From positions 186,001-250,000 of the forward strand of contig BDIU01000040.1 of the NCBI GenBank assembly GCA_002118135.1: 64,000 bases of DNA, read 5' to 3'. Positions within the stretch are counted from its first letter, which is position 1. Each line of letters starts with the position of its first letter. The position numbers were made by a program, and so were the translations under genes. Shown here one piece after another: positions 12,501-24,907 of this stretch. The notes beneath the pieces were generated by a model, which made no database searches, had not been told where the DNA came from, and was given only the letters and a program-made list of their open reading frames with translations. This stretch comes from Trebouxia sp. TZW2008 (lineage: Eukaryota; Chlorophyta; Trebouxiophyceae; Trebouxiales; Trebouxiaceae).

Positions 12501-15500
12501 GATCGCCATCATGCCCAGACATGCACTATCTGCTAATCAATACTTGCGCTAAACACACAGAGTGATCATCAACATGAATGCTTTTCTGACTTGATGTGCC
12601 GTATGCACACAGGTGCAGAAGTGCAAGTGCAGCTGATTGCAGTGGATGGGCATCAGCTGACTGAGTTCGGCAGGTTGCTGTTCATCAATGTCTGTTGGCA
12701 GTATGCTAAGCCATGACCAAATCTGCCAGAGTATGCCTGTCGAACATGTTTCCTGATCTGCATACAGGTGCAGAAGTGCAGGTGCAACTGACTGCAGTGG
12801 ATGGGCGTCAGTTGACAGAGGCTGAGGTTGGCAAGCCAATTTGGTTTGGGCAGGTTGCTGTTGGTGCAAGGCATCAAAGGATTGTCAGGATTGAGAATCG
12901 AACCCCTGTGCCTTTGCCGTTCTGTTGGCAACAGACTGATGACCCATTTGCGCCAGGTAGGTCTTATCTTCAAGTGAAAGTGATTTTGGATGCATTGATG
13001 CATGACAGAGTATACAATGTTGCAGTTGTCAGCAAGCACTTACCTGGCTTGACATAGACCCATGCAACCACCCGTTTGACTACGTTGGTGTTGTCGCAGC
13101 ATGCACAGCATGACTGCTCAGCGTTGAACTCACTTTGCTCAAATTCAAATTGTTCTTCTCAGCAGGGTCGCAGCATGCGCAGCGTGAGCTGGCTGATGGC
13201 CAATTTGGTGCCATGCAATTCCGTGTTGAGCCTGCTGTGGGGATTCTGGAAGCTGAGTCGGCGACTGACATAATCTGGTCTTTTACCCCAGGCTCACAAC
13301 ACAGGTAAAATTTGCTGTCACAGCAACACCGCTTGATGCGTTTTGTGCACAACCTTGACGAGATTTCCATAGAAAGTCCAGCCATGTTGATTGCTAGTTC
13401 GAACCAAAAACTCACCACAGCAGCGAGGCAACTGCTGTAAGTTCATGCAAAACACTCAAAATCTTGACATATCAGCGATGTTTTAGGCTTTGCAAAATGA
13501 AAAAGTCAGCATGTCCCAGCAGTAGCATAATGCCTGCAATTTGTGTAAGGCTCTCATGACAATTCCAATACCACCTTCCAATACCATCTGCTGCTCAGAA
13601 AATGATCCAAAAAAAGGCAAATATGGACGTGTAAGAGTTCAGATTACCAGAAGTGCACCTTTGAATGGGGCTGATGCAAGCTTGCTTATAGACAAAGTCA
13701 TCTCACTTTGCTTCTCTATCTGTCAGAATGAAGGTCATGGCACAGCGCTGCACAAACTTGCTGTTGCCTACACAGGTTTTTGTCATGGGCACAGCTGTTT
13801 GTGGACACAGCAGTGGCAGAAACAAACAGCATGCCTAGTTTCAGTCATATGTGTTAATCACAGTGTGGACGCATTCTAGCAAAAGATCAGCATGACATTG
13901 TGCGCACAGCAGTGTTGCAATGAGGCAGTCTGCCTAGCTTCAGTCACATTGCTAGTGCAGGTTTCTGTCATGGGCACAGCTGTTTGTGGACACAGCAGTG
14001 GCAGGAACAAACAGCATGCCTAGAAAAGAGCCTAGCTTCAGTGAGAATGTGCTAGAAATGGGCTTGGAGGGCTTTGGAGGTGCATGTCAAGTGGCTGTGT
14101 GGCCTCCTGTCATCAATTGCCCTGGCGTGGTGCAGCTTGGTCAGGTGCAGCCCTGCTGCCTTTGCCCTTCCTTGCTACCTTCTGCCCTGCTCTGCCCTGC
14201 CCCACTGTAAATTTTGTGACTACAATGCATCAGGTGTGTTTAGCGCAGACTCTGCTGTCATTGTCATGTCCAAGAACGCGGCGCTGCCTGACGCGAATGC
14301 GGACTACCTCCGCAGAACGCCATCTGCATATGTACATTGCTGCTCTATTAAACTTCTGCATCCCTTAATGCATGATGTCAAACTCACAAGTCAGTGCTTC
14401 AAGAGTCCTTCTGTCTGCAAAGGTTGCGCAGCAGTCTATACATGTCACCAACTCCGCCAACGCCCTAGCTCGTTCGATGCACAAAGTGTTGTAGTGCATG
14501 GAGCAGTTTGTGCTCCAATAGTTCATCTGTCTGTACAGGTTGTGCAGCAGTCTCTGACTGTCACCAACTCCAGTAAGGCTACAGCTCAAATTCAATGGAG
14601 TAGCTCAGACCCTGCCGTCACAGTTCTGCCAGCTTTTGCCAGGGTTTTGCCCAACAGTGAGCAGCAAATGAAGGTCTTGATCAAAGGCACCATAGCTGGA
14701 AAGCTCAGAGCTGAAGTCGCCTGTTCAGTTCTGCATGGGACAACTCATGTTGTCACCGTCACAGCTGATGTCAAAGGTAATGAAGGCTTGTCTGCCTGGA
14801 ATCCGTGCTGCTGTTGTCACAGCCATCATCAGCATCATCATCACCATCAATTTCATGATCATCATCATCATCACCACCACCACCAACAGCAGCAGCATTG
14901 TTATTGTCGTCGTTGTTGTTGAAGTTTTCATCTGCACGCTGTCTAGTGAGGTCCTGTGACCCTTCTAAGTGAAAGCATCTGAGGTCATGAGCTCAAGATC
15001 TGTTTGTACAGCAGGTGCCATGAGCACCAATAAGCTCTGAGCTGTTCACACACACACATGCTGTCAAAGTCTACTGTTCAAGACTGTTACTGCTGTCACA
15101 GGCCCAAAGGCGGAGTTCCAGGATGCAGGATTGAATTTTGGTCTGGTTCAATACAGCAGCCAAGTCACACAACAGATCACAATTCAAAATCCCTCCCTGT
15201 ACGCTCCTGCAGCCTGGTCCCTGCGTGAATTGCAGCCTTCTGGCAGCCATAAGCAGCCTGCAGATGTGAATAGCACAGCACAGCATGCACAGCATGGTGC
15301 AGAGGCGGGGGCAACAGACCCTGCAGATTTGAACAGCACAGCACAGCGTGCTCAGCAGGGCGACGCAGCGCAGAAGGCAGGTGTTCCAGCTGCCCTGCAA
15401 CTGCAGGCTGAGCAGCTGCTGCAGCAGCTGCACGAAGGGGCTGACGCTGTGCAGGAAGCTGGGGCGGAAGCTGCTGACAGCGCCGCATCCTTGCCCTCTT

Positions 15501-18500
15501 CTTCTCAGGCAGCTGTCGTGCCAAACCTTACGCAGCAATCACAAAGCTCCGATGCACAGACGACCAATGCCAATGCAGCTGTTGGTTCACTAGAGGCACA
15601 GCAGGTGTCTGTCAGTGAGAGTCAGTTGACAGATAAAAGCACAGAAGGAGTGTCAGGAGATGAACAGTCATCTTGGAGTCAGGATGAGTCAGCACAGAGC
15701 AGGGCCAGCAACCCCTTTGAGGGCCCTGAAGAAGAGCAGGAGGCAATCCCTTTGCAGTTTGGAGAAGAGTGGGGAGTCCTAGAACCAGGTGCCTCAAGAG
15801 CTATTCAGGTATGCATTTCCCATCCATGCAAGATGCAAACAGATTGATTGTGCTGGCAACGTATTGTGCAAATAAATGTATGCTGTGCAACTGTGTTCAG
15901 CTGTCTATCCAAATCCCGAACACATATGAATATGGTGTTGTCTGCTCTCCTGATTGACAACATGTGACTGTCATGCTTTCACGCAGTGTTGCTCACACAG
16001 ACAGAAAATAATCCCTTCTTTCTTGCTATGGCTTCAGGTAGTACTACACGCACAGACAGAGGGGATTTTCAGCTCAACCCTTGAGCTACTCACAGAAGGC
16101 GGGGCAATCAGTCATCTTTCAGTCACAGCTGCTGTCATAGCCCCCAGCCTAGCTCTAACCCCTAACCACCTGGACCTGGGGGTTACCAACCTGGGTGTGC
16201 CCAGGTTGTGCCGCTTCACCCTTTGTAACCTGACTATGCTGCCAACCAGCTTTTCCTGGGAGGGGTACGATGGGGGTGCAGGGGGCCTGAGGGGGGGTCA
16301 GATGGCTGTGAGCATGGACCCTTCACAAGGAGTGCTTGACCCCGGTAAGCCACTTAGACATTTGTGTGACCTTGAAAGGTCTTTGGATGCACAACTGCAG
16401 CACTCAAGTGGGGATACAGCGTTTTCTCTTTGTTGACTGCTTTGGTATCAAACTGTCTTTACATCAGATTGTTTTAACTCAGAGGGACCACTGCAGTCAG
16501 AATGCAATGATCGGTTCCCAACCGCAGTGTCCTTACATCAAGAATGTCCTTACATCAAGTGTCCTTACAGCAAGAAGCTACTGTAATTTGCAGCATCTCG
16601 TCATTGCATAGTGTAGACATGCAACAGTCCTGCTAGCAAGCTAAACAATGGTCAAACTGGGTGACACACTTGAGCTGTGTTGCATCAGCAAGAGTGCTGT
16701 AAGTCCTGGATCAGCTAGTTGAGATGACACTGCTCTTTGCGCGGCTGCACGCAAGAGAGAATAGCTCTTGAAGCTCACAGAGCTGACCCATCCATGTACA
16801 CGCAGGAGCACAGCTGGTCTTAAAGCGTGTTTCAGGGATGAATAAATGACTTATTATAAATCACTGGGCAAATGAATGCATGCATGCGTGGACAAGTGAG
16901 AGAATGAATGAATGAGTGAAGGAATGAATGAATTCATGAATCAATTAATTGGTTACTGAGTGAATGAACGAATGCAGGAGCAGAGCTGCCTGTTCAGGCA
17001 ACAGTCACACCCACAGCTGTGGGTCAAGCAGAAACCCTAGTCGCCTGCTGCACAATCGGCTCAAACGCACCTGCCGGCTTCAGCGCAGTCTCGCACGTCA
17101 AGGGTTTGACAGTGACCTACGCCATCCAGCAAATCGCCCGGCCCCAGCCCCCTGCAACCCCCCTGACCCCTGTCACTGATGCACAGACAGACAGCAGTAG
17201 GGTTCTGGACCATAGCTTGGATCAGACACAGCCAAGACAGCATGTCAAGGCAGACTTTGGCACATGCAGCATTGGAGACAGCAAGTCCCTGCTGCTGACA
17301 ATCACAAATCAGACGCTTATTGAGGCACCAATTAGCCTTTGGTTGGAGGCCTTCCAAGCAGATGAGGAATTGCTGTCTACTACTTCAGTAGCTTCGCCTA
17401 AGCATCTGCTGTCTACTGGGAAGTGGTCAACAAGTCGGCCGCTGTCCACCTTGGGGTTAGAGTCTGTGAAGCAGACACAGTCTGCTACACATGCATCCCT
17501 GTTTAAATCAGCAGCAGCAGTAACAGCCACTCCCGCAGCTCATGAGGCATCCTCTTCTCTTCCTCTGCCTGGGACACCAACAGGCACCAAGTTGAAAGCT
17601 GCAACTGCTGGCCTGACAGCTGGCGGTTCTGCTAGGGTGACTGATGCTGGGACACTGAAATCTGCGCTGACTTCAGTATCCCTAGGAGGTGCCACAAGGC
17701 GCAGGGGACATAAGGAACAAGATGCTAGGGTGGTCACATTGAATGACGAAGAAGAGCGCAGTCGCCCCTTTGCATCTGCCCTAGGGCAGTTGATGATGAC
17801 TCAGCGCAGCAGCGAGGCAGCTGCCAAGCAGCTGGTAGGAGACAAGGGCATAGGCATTGGGGTGCACCCCCGGCAGGGCGTGCTGACCCCAGGGGGGTCG
17901 TTCACCTGCACCCTGCACTGCAGCACTGGTCTGACTGGAGACTATGTAGATGTTCTGCATGTCCAGGTGTGCACTCTTGCACCAATCAGTCAGTCAAGAT
18001 TGTTACAAGCTTCTGCACTCAACAGGGGCTTCATACACACAACATCAGATCAACATCCTCAGCAGTGTTTGGTGTGCATGACAGGTTTTTGAACAAGCAT
18101 GTGTTACTCTGCATGCCCATGTCAGGACTTTCTTCTGATGCAAACCAAGGCTATATATGTCACCTGTACATGCTTTTACACCACAGCTCTGCATCTCCTG
18201 CAGTTGTGTAGCAACAGGTGCGCATTGCCTGCTTCTCTGCATTTGGGCCAACAATGGGTCAAGCAGGTACAGGGTCATCCCGAGATGCGCAGTTGCAGTG
18301 CTGGCCCCATTGTCTGCACGCCTTTGGCTGACAGAAAAGCCTGCTGCATGTGGAGGCAGCTGTGTTTCTTTTGGCGTTTCTGCTGCATGGATCTGTGTAG
18401 TTATATATCCGGAAGACAGCAATACCACTGCTGCAGCCAAACCTAAAATAGAGAGAAGCTGAGCTGGCCATGGACAGCTTGGAACCCTGCCTTTCCAGCA

Positions 18501-21500
18501 TGCAGTCATGCACAGCTGAATTACCTGCAGTACACGCACTCACATGCACCGACGATTTCTGCAAATTTCAGATATGATGCAATGCACCTTTGCAACAGTA
18601 ATCAAGCAGCTCTTTGAGCTGAGGTTGGCATTTCCTTCATTTGCTAGCGCTGGGACAAGTGCCTCGGATTGAGCGTATATGCGAGTGTCCTTGCATGCTG
18701 TGCTGCTTTCAGTGATGCTCCATTACATGAGACTGCTGCTGCTTGGCTATTGCCAAAGTTGCTGTATTGCATGCACTCATATTGGCTTACATCATTGTTA
18801 TTGTATTACTGTACTATACGATTGTATTGCATGTCACTGCTTGTTCAGATTGGGGATTTGCCAGAGAAGAAGATCCCAGTGCACATCAGTGTGGTTGGCA
18901 CACCCCTCATAATGCAGCTGGACAAAGTGCTTCTGCCAGGGTTTCCCAGAAACCTTGCCATTCCACAGCCGTCCACTCCACTGTTGGCAAAGATGCCCTC
19001 AAAGGCCGCAAGTGCCCTAGGCAGGAGCAGGGCACAAGGGCTATTGCAGACAGCAGATGATGGTGTGACAGCTGACATGGATTTGAATTTTGGACAGCTG
19101 TTGGCTGACACTCCTGCCACACGTACCTTCTACGTGTTCAACAGTGCGCGCTTGCCAGTGCAACTCGACTGGGTCTTTCACAGGTGCGTGCACTTGGCCT
19201 GGAGCCTTGCATGTTGTTTCTCTGCAATATCTTGTGTTGATCACAACATACACATCTGGCTTGGAAAGACTTGCATTGCTGCAAAGCATGCATTTGCTGT
19301 TACTGGTCTGCACGTACAAGCCCTGGGCAAAGCTTTCTTTTGGGACGAAAGCTCGGGCTAGCACATGCCTGTTGACATTGACTGTGCCAAAGTTATGAAC
19401 ATGAAAGTCATCAACGCGGTATGTTACAGGTCGAATAGCACTAGCTGTCGCTTTGTTTTGGGACTGAAGCAGCATGACTTGAGCATATGTCTGACTGCCA
19501 GGGAGCAGCACAGTTCAGATTCTAATGCATATCTATTTTGAGCAATTGTTGAATCATGTCTTGCTCTTTGCATGGCAAAGCAGCACAATTCAACGTGCTA
19601 ATGCATAGCTGTGTTGAGCAACTGGTGGGATCATGCCTTGGTCCTTGCATGGAGAAATGAGAAATTGCTGCAACACCACACGGGGCTGTGCATCATAGCA
19701 CCTGCCAAGTGGACCACTGTCAACATCAAACTTCAAAAATGCTACTTCACCTATGCTCACAAAGTATATTATACTTTCATGGCTTGCAACCCCAGGCTGC
19801 CTCTTTAGACAGAGGCTTCCGTTATGACGCCTAATAGCATAAGTTTCCTTGTTCTTCATGGCTTGTATCACGATCTTTGCATGGTCCCGTCGCACATCAC
19901 AACAGCACAATGCTTCTCTGTACAAGCAAAGAGTCCAACTGCCTCACTATTGTTCAATGCTGCAGGTATGGTCTACCGGGTCCAAAAGAAGCAAGGCAGG
20001 CAGGCCAGAACTCACACCAACCCCCAACCTGCCCCCCACAACCCCCCAGGGTCCTTGCTGTCCACCTCTTAGTAGACGAAGCATCAGAAAGGGTCAGCCT
20101 GTCCACTACGTTTGTAGCCAATCCAGCTGAACAGCCCTTCAGGGCTGAACCCAGCACAACCCTAATCGCAGGCAATAGCAGCGTTGAAGTCACAGTGCAC
20201 TTCAGTTCGCCAGATGCTATGACTCATGACGGCTACTTGCTTGGAACTCAGCGATTAGTCAGCCCTGAGTCACGCCTGCAGCTGCACTGCTGTGTAGAAG
20301 AGGAAGAGGGATTTCCCACAGACAATGAGTCTTCTTCTCTAAACATCCGTCAGACAGACACAAGTGCTGCATCATCAGCGCAGGATGCAGCTGGAGTTGC
20401 TGCCACAGCTGGGGTGGTTAGCCCACTGCAGAGTGGTGCAAATCCACAGGAAGAGGTTACAAAGAGGCAGTTAGTGACATGTCAGATCACTGGTGGCTTC
20501 CATGCACACGCTGGCGCGCCATCTGTTCCTCTTCAGCCTCTTAGGGTCAATTTGAATGCAGCTGTCATTCAGCCATACCTTGAGCCAGAGTTCCCGGACG
20601 GTTCAGATTTTCTCAGCTTCCATTGCCATGCCACAAATGACCCTGCTACGCACCTCAGCTACAGACAGACAGCTGTGCTGACTAATATGCACAGCTGTCC
20701 ACTCCACTTTGCCGTGAGTCTGGCAGGGGCAAGAGCCGCTGCAGGGGCAGGGCAGTTCCACATCCTGAGGGCAGTTTGCAGCTCTGTGACTAAGCTCAAA
20801 GGGCTGCAGCCAAAACCCTTGCTGAGCAGCTTGCACCCTAACAGAGGACGTGAGCAGCCTGATGCAGCAAGGGAGGGCAGCGCAGATGCATGTGTGCTGC
20901 GGCCATATGAGCATGTTACAGTGACCATACATTACACGCCACAGCAGCAGTTGGGTATGAGTCCGTCTCCTAGCGATAGCAGCAGCAGTGCAGTTGCTAC
21001 TAACAATACAGCATTGCAGCCAGATTCCCAAGGTGTAGTAACCCAGGATGAGTCAGCAAGGGATCAGCTGCTCATAACATACAGTAATGGGTATCAGCAA
21101 GCTGTGCCAATGAGTGCGCAGTTGCTGCATCCAGTGGTCCGTGCGTCTGTAGCTAGTGTTGACTTTGGTGCAGTACATGTGCTATCGCCTAAGACCCTGG
21201 AGCTGGAATTGTCCAACCCCAGCACTGTGGAGGCGAATTGGACTGCCCAAATTGCCATGACAGGGGTTGACCCTAGCGCTACTGCTTCAGTCAGCTTTGC
21301 ACAGGCAGGACAAGTGCCCCAAGGGCCGTCTCAAACAGCCCTTGGGAATCTGTCTACGACAATTCCAACAAAAGCAGCCCAGTCAAAGCTTGGTAGCAGC
21401 AGCGCGTTTTTGGCTATTCCTAGCAATGGTTTGTTGCCTGGCCGTGGTTTGGGCATGCCTCAGAAGCAGATAGTGTCTGTGACATTTTGTCCCAAGCAGA

Positions 21501-21625
21501 CAGGGCTTTGCACAGCAGAGCTGCGGTTTGTACTGTCGCACGGCAACAAGTGTTGTGTAGCTCTGTCTGGTGTTGGTACATTTAGTGAAAGCAATGAGAC
21601 TCAGAGCCAGCTGATGGGAGTTTGA
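6559..21625 (+). CDS. DLEC1: DLEC1 / CFAP81-like ciliary protein, 19 exons
   Basis: Axonemal protein built from ASH/MSP-like immunoglobulin-fold domains; the animal homologue is DLEC1 and the algal one FAP81. Exons: 6559-6723, 6803-6908, 6988-7071, 7305-7438, 8161-8327, 8612-8762, 9172-9308, 9774-10041, 10682-10768, 11232-11409, 12768-12956, 13166-13304, 14042-14144, 14539-14776, 15102-15808, 16038-16344, 16978-17966, 18849-19183, 19966-21625. All phases agree, giving about 2047 aa (human about 1755). Landmarks: KLTFLRNPRF, then VVFQEYCVGETYQQSVRVRN opening the first ASH domain, LIAPGMHVTLTVTFTP, CDNGTSAFYKLSGIG, DAGLNFGLVQYSSQV, KKIPVHISVVGTP, and ASVDFGAVHV near the C-terminus. Their order matches what I recall of human DLEC1. 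Exon 15 holds a low-complexity Gln/Ala-rich insertion. Its presence implies the organism makes motile flagellated cells, or did so recently. Exon edges 5, 7, 9, 10, 11, 12 and 14 have decayed tandem copies in adjacent introns. Confidence 0.88.
7622..8240 (+). repeat. Array of exon-5 acceptor-edge copies in DLEC1 intron 4
   Basis: The word tgcag|gt(a/g)cgcaacaagctgg followed by the first ~70 bp of exon 5 occurs five times, starting at 7622, 7756, 7880, 8004 and 8161. Only the last copy continues into an intact exon. Spacings are 134, 124, 124 and 157 bp, so they are not frame-preserving. Each copy carries a usable-looking 3' splice site. Confidence 0.9.
8880..9000. repeat. CTG/TTG-rich microsatellite in DLEC1 intron
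   Basis: A run of tgctgctgttgtcgc-type triplets. It creates an artificial leucine-rich open frame in one phase and a cysteine-rich one in another; neither is coding. Confidence 0.85.
9272..9425 (+). repeat. Exon-7 donor-edge copy plus TCTG/TCCG microsatellite
   Basis: The last ~37 bp of DLEC1 exon 7 with its donor (9272-9314) recur at 9382-9426 inside the intron, with the AG|GT junction preserved. The spacer between the copies is a tetranucleotide tract of TCTG/TCCG/TGCC units. Copying of the donor edge and slippage have both acted here. Confidence 0.8.
9628..9690. repeat. Dispersed ~60-100 bp repeat, copy A
   Basis: Text atgcagtgattgattcccat then ctgcattgtccttgctacaa, in a DLEC1 intron. 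Shared with copies B and C; the most diverged of the three. Confidence 0.5.
11494..11557 (+). repeat. Exon-10 donor-edge copy in DLEC1 intron
   Basis: The segment ending CDNGT...KLSGIG|gtaag (real exon end 11409) is repeated about 142 bp downstream with a few substitutions and a preserved gtaagg donor. It keeps an open frame, so it could be mistaken for an exon, but it has no proper acceptor in phase. Confidence 0.8.
11590..11830 (+). repeat. Short tandem array with tgcat...ttttgagctgacagca units
   Basis: Four diverged copies of a ~75-bp unit ending tttttgagctgacagca lie in the DLEC1 intron between exons 10 and 11. No parent exon is obvious. Confidence 0.6.
11990..12830 (+). repeat. Array of exon-11 acceptor-edge copies in DLEC1
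   Basis: The acceptor and first ~50 bp of exon 11 (acag|gtgcagaagtgcaagtgcag...gggcgtcagctgaca) recur at about 11996, 12268, 12443, 12613 and 12768. The last is the real exon. Later spacings are 175, 170 and 155 bp. The earliest copy is the most decayed. Confidence 0.85.
14412..14475 (+). repeat. Exon-14 acceptor-edge copy in DLEC1
   Basis: The start of exon 14 (real acceptor before 14539), reading gttgtgcagcagtct...gtcaccaactcc, is repeated about 126 bp upstream with substitutions. Confidence 0.75.
14820..14925. repeat. CAT/CAC triplet microsatellite in DLEC1 intron
   Basis: A (catcat/caccac) tract merging into (cag) and (gtt) triplets. It makes a spurious His-rich extension of exon 14 in one frame; the real exon ends at a GTAATG donor at 14777. 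Confidence 0.85.
16455..16565. repeat. Dispersed ~100 bp repeat, copy B
   Basis: Text ctgcagtcagaatgcaatga, cggttcccaacc, gtccttacatcaagaatgtc, in a DLEC1 intron. Confidence 0.6.
19776..19865. repeat. Dispersed mini-element copy in DLEC1 intron
   Basis: Core agacagaggcttccgttatg then acgcctaatagcataagttt at about 19807-19846. Flanked by TTCATGGCTTG at 19776-19786 and again at 19855-19865, an exact 11-base direct repeat. Confidence 0.6.
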
Positions 21626-22343
21626 ACGCTGCGTGAACCCTTCCCGATGCAGGTGCTGTCTGAAGTGTTTTTGTTTGTGCTTTGACTCCTTGACCAGTTG
21701 TGAAACTGATCTGTTGTTTGCAAACTTTGAATTGGTAAAGTAATTGCTGCACTGCTCTACCATTTGGGTGTGTGAGCAAGTGGCGCATGCATATGTGCAT
21801 GCTAAGTCACCTCCAGTTGGCTACGTAGATGTGGGTTGCTGGCTTCAAATAAAGCTTTATTTCAACATGCAAATTGAACCAATATATTTCAGGCCGTCAA
21901 ATTGTGATGATAGTGACATGCAAATCAGGTGCCTTCACAGGATCAATCTTCCTTTTTGTTGACTTTTCTTTCGCAGGTGTAGCACTAATGTTAGTCCTGC
22001 CAAGAAAACAAATAAATGATACGAAACAGAAGCAGGATTGTATTTTAAGGGGTTTCAGGGTTTAGCACACAAAGCACACGATACAAAATTACACATACAA
22101 TAGCATCGAGCGTTGATATTGACTGATTGATACTTGTGAAGACAATCAGCGCCGTTTCTTGCTTGTGATCTCGCAACCAATGCGCATTGTGTTGCTTGTA
22201 GAGGGTCATTTTGAAAATGTGTCACCATGTCCGGGTTCGGAACACAGGTGTCACAGCACCAGTCTACTATGTCAAATCAAATGAACATGCAGCACATCAA
22301 TAAACTCAAACAGTGTAGCAACAAACAGCTGACCATGTCACAA
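21626..22343. other. Convergent spacer between DLEC1 and COX10
   Basis: The 3' ends of the two genes face each other here. Nothing coding is visible; the region must contain both 3' UTRs and polyadenylation signals. An AT-richer patch lies at 21850-22140. Confidence 0.6.
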
Positions 22344-23825
22344 TCACTTTGCTGATCCCTGCGCAGACAAGACATCAGCATGCTGAGCAGCCTCAAACTG
22401 AATGGACCTTGGACTCAACTCCACAGGGACTGGCAGAAAAGGGAAAGGAGGGACACTGACAGTACGCAAAGCGCCTTGAGCAGCATGTGACCTTGCATCA
22501 CTAGGCAAAACTGGAGACGCTGCAAACATGCTGCCTGGGCTTGCTAGTGACACTTTCCACTGGGCGACATGTTCTTGCGTCTGAGGCACTCTGTGGATCA
22601 GCAAAGCAGCTAGGAACAACGGCAAGTGCAACAAGCTAGCTTTGAACAAAGTTCTGGCTGCTGCATTTGTTGGGGAGCTGTAGAAGTTGGCTGCAGTCAC
22701 TGTCATTGCCCCTGTGATGAATGCTGACTCGTACGCAAACGCATTTGTAGTCAAACCCAGGCCTGCTGCTATCATCCCCACTGGTAGCAAGTATATGCAG
22801 TTCCGCAGAGCGCAGCCTGCTGTTCTGCGGCCTGTGGGGTCAAAGCGTGACAGCATGCGGTAGCCTCCTTTGGCATAGTCTTCACGGCACATCCATGCTA
22901 AAGCCATGAAATGGGGCATTTGCCAAAGGTACAGTGTGGCGCCAAGAACAAGCGCTCCAGGGTCTAACTGTCCTGTGGCAGCTGTCCAACCCATAAGGGG
23001 TGGGATGGCCCCCACAATTGCCCCCACCCATGTGTTGGAGATGCTGACAACCTTCAGAGGCGTGTAGACAGAAGCATACAGCGCTATGTTGGCAGCTCCT
23101 AAGCCAGCTGTCAGATTGTTTGTCTGCACCACCACAGCTCAAGTCACTGACTGACTGTATGCACTGCAAGTTTGGCACAAGGAGCACATAAGCGTATTGG
23201 CCTGCACAACCATGGCTAGGGTTGATTCTGTGACTACACATGATGCAGCTTAGATGCAGAAGGCTCTTCATGTAAGCCATCTATGCGTGTATGGTTGCTG
23301 ACACAAGGCATGGGTGATTATTACCTGGCTTGCCAGTATGCCAATGCCGCCAATGCCTGTGACTAAGGCAAATGCTACTGCATGTGCCATGGACATCTTG
23401 CCAGCTGGTAGAGGGCGTCGCTGCGTCCTCTTCATCAGTGAGTCATTCGCCACTTCATAGATCTGGTTCAAGGCATTTGCTGAGGAAGCTGCTGCTGTGG
23501 TGCCAACATACGTCCACCAGAGCTTGGTCCAGTCTATGCTGTCACCGCTACCAGCCACAAAGCCTGCTGCTGTTGTGCTGACAACAAGGGCACTGAGCTT
23601 GGCTTTGGACAATTGCTTGTACAGCTGAGCGAGCTCACGCAAGCGGGCGAAATTGATCTGACTTGCTGCTGGTGCTGTGGCTGCTGCTGTGCTGAAAGCG
23701 CTTGCCAAGGTCTGGCAGGAGCAGGCTGTGCTTGATGTTCCTTGATAGCCAGAAGTGATCAGCGAGGGGAGCCTTTCTTTCGTTGCCTTTTTTGCCCCTC
23801 GTAGAAGAGTGGCACTGCGCAACAT
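22344..23825 (-). CDS. COX10: COX10, protoheme IX farnesyltransferase, mitochondrial
   Basis: Converts heme B to heme O by adding a farnesyl group, the first step in making heme A for cytochrome c oxidase; a polytopic protein of the mitochondrial inner membrane. Two exons, 23825-23325 and 23123-22344, join in phase 0 across a short intron, giving 426 aa. I chose the ATG at 23825 because MLRSATLLRGAKKATKERL is a good mitochondrial presequence. UbiA-family signatures: NQIYEVANDSLMKRTQRRPL (first Asp-containing prenyl-diphosphate motif, slightly relaxed), NTWVGAIVGAIPPLMGW, and CREDYAKGGYRML (second motif). ARTLFKASLLHLPLFLAALL near the end is typical of eukaryotic COX10. The C-terminal ~80 residues are Ser/Pro-rich and variable. 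Convergent with DLEC1. Confidence 0.95.
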
Positions 23826-24907
23826 GTCGCAGAAGATCAGCTGTTGGCCGGTCACATCAGTCCCTTCGGAAAGGGGCAAGAACTTGTCTCAGTGCAGGTG
23901 CAAGCAGCTCCTGATAGGCAGACTGCGAGCTGCGACTGCTTGGTTCACGGGATGCAGCGCCCGCTGATGGGCACTACTAAATGCAGACTTGCGCAGAAGG
24001 GCTGTGTGTGCTTGCGTTGCAACGTTGCTGCTATACCTTGTAGCTATGTCATGCTAGACACTTAGTAACAGCACATCTAGCCTCGAGGTCTAACTCAACA
24101 GTCTTCTTCTCAAGGCCTTGAGAAGCACCAGAAGCGTTGTAACGACTGCCTTGGTCCCCGGACAAAAACGTCCTTACGTCGAATTGTGCTCACTCAACAG
24201 GGGCTGCTGCAGTCAGCATGCAGTGATCTGTTCCCATTGCATTGTCCTCACGTCAAGAATGTCGTTGCAGTGAGTATCACTACAATCATCAAAACTTCCT
24301 GTACAATAAGCATCCAGTGCATATGCAATGTGCGCAGCCTGTCAACTTGCGCTTTGCTGCAGGCCACAAGCTACGCTGAAAGATGTTGCCTGCCTCTCAT
24401 TGCATCAAGCAGACAAAGCAGCATGTCGCCCCTCACGCAAGGGATGTTGACACTCAACACCATGCAAATGGCACTTTCTGCTGGACAAAGCATGAAGCAG
24501 TTATTGATTGCCTACAATGAATTACATGCTGAGCGACTGGACACCTAAGGGACGAACTACACGGGACAGCAGCAAAATTGGACCAAAACGCATTGACCAG
24601 CTAAACACCTTTAACACACATGCTGCAAACCAATCAAATACAATTTTAGGCTCTTGACAGCCACAATCTGCAATACCAAGCATTGCTTTGGTCCGTCCCT
24701 GTGTCCAGGTCTGCGTCTTAGCTGACTAAGCTTCTCAAGACGCACTTGTCTGCACCCCTGACTGCCACTGCGTGTCTCTCACGCATGCAGCTACCAGGAG
24801 GTACACAACTTGACCTGTCTCTATATCAGGATACTACAGGCAAAGAAAATACTCTGAACAAGGCTTAGACAGAAGTGGAAGCAAGCAAAATTCAACCCTC
24901 AGAATGC
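23826..24907. other. COX10 upstream / WNK downstream spacer
   Basis: No coding region seen. Holds the likely COX10 promoter near 23830-24100, one copy of a ~100-bp dispersed repeat at 24168-24266, and the WNK 3' region. Confidence 0.55.
24168..24266. repeat. Dispersed ~100 bp repeat, copy C
   Basis: Text ctgcagtcagcatgcagtga, ctgttcccattgcattgtcc, cacgtcaagaatgtcg, upstream of COX10. Aligns with copy B over about 100 bp. Confidence 0.6.

Noticed and set aside
14777..14922. His-rich C-terminal extension of DLEC1 exon 14
   Set aside because: It is the CAT/CAC microsatellite after a good GTAATG donor; splicing to 15102 keeps the family sequence.
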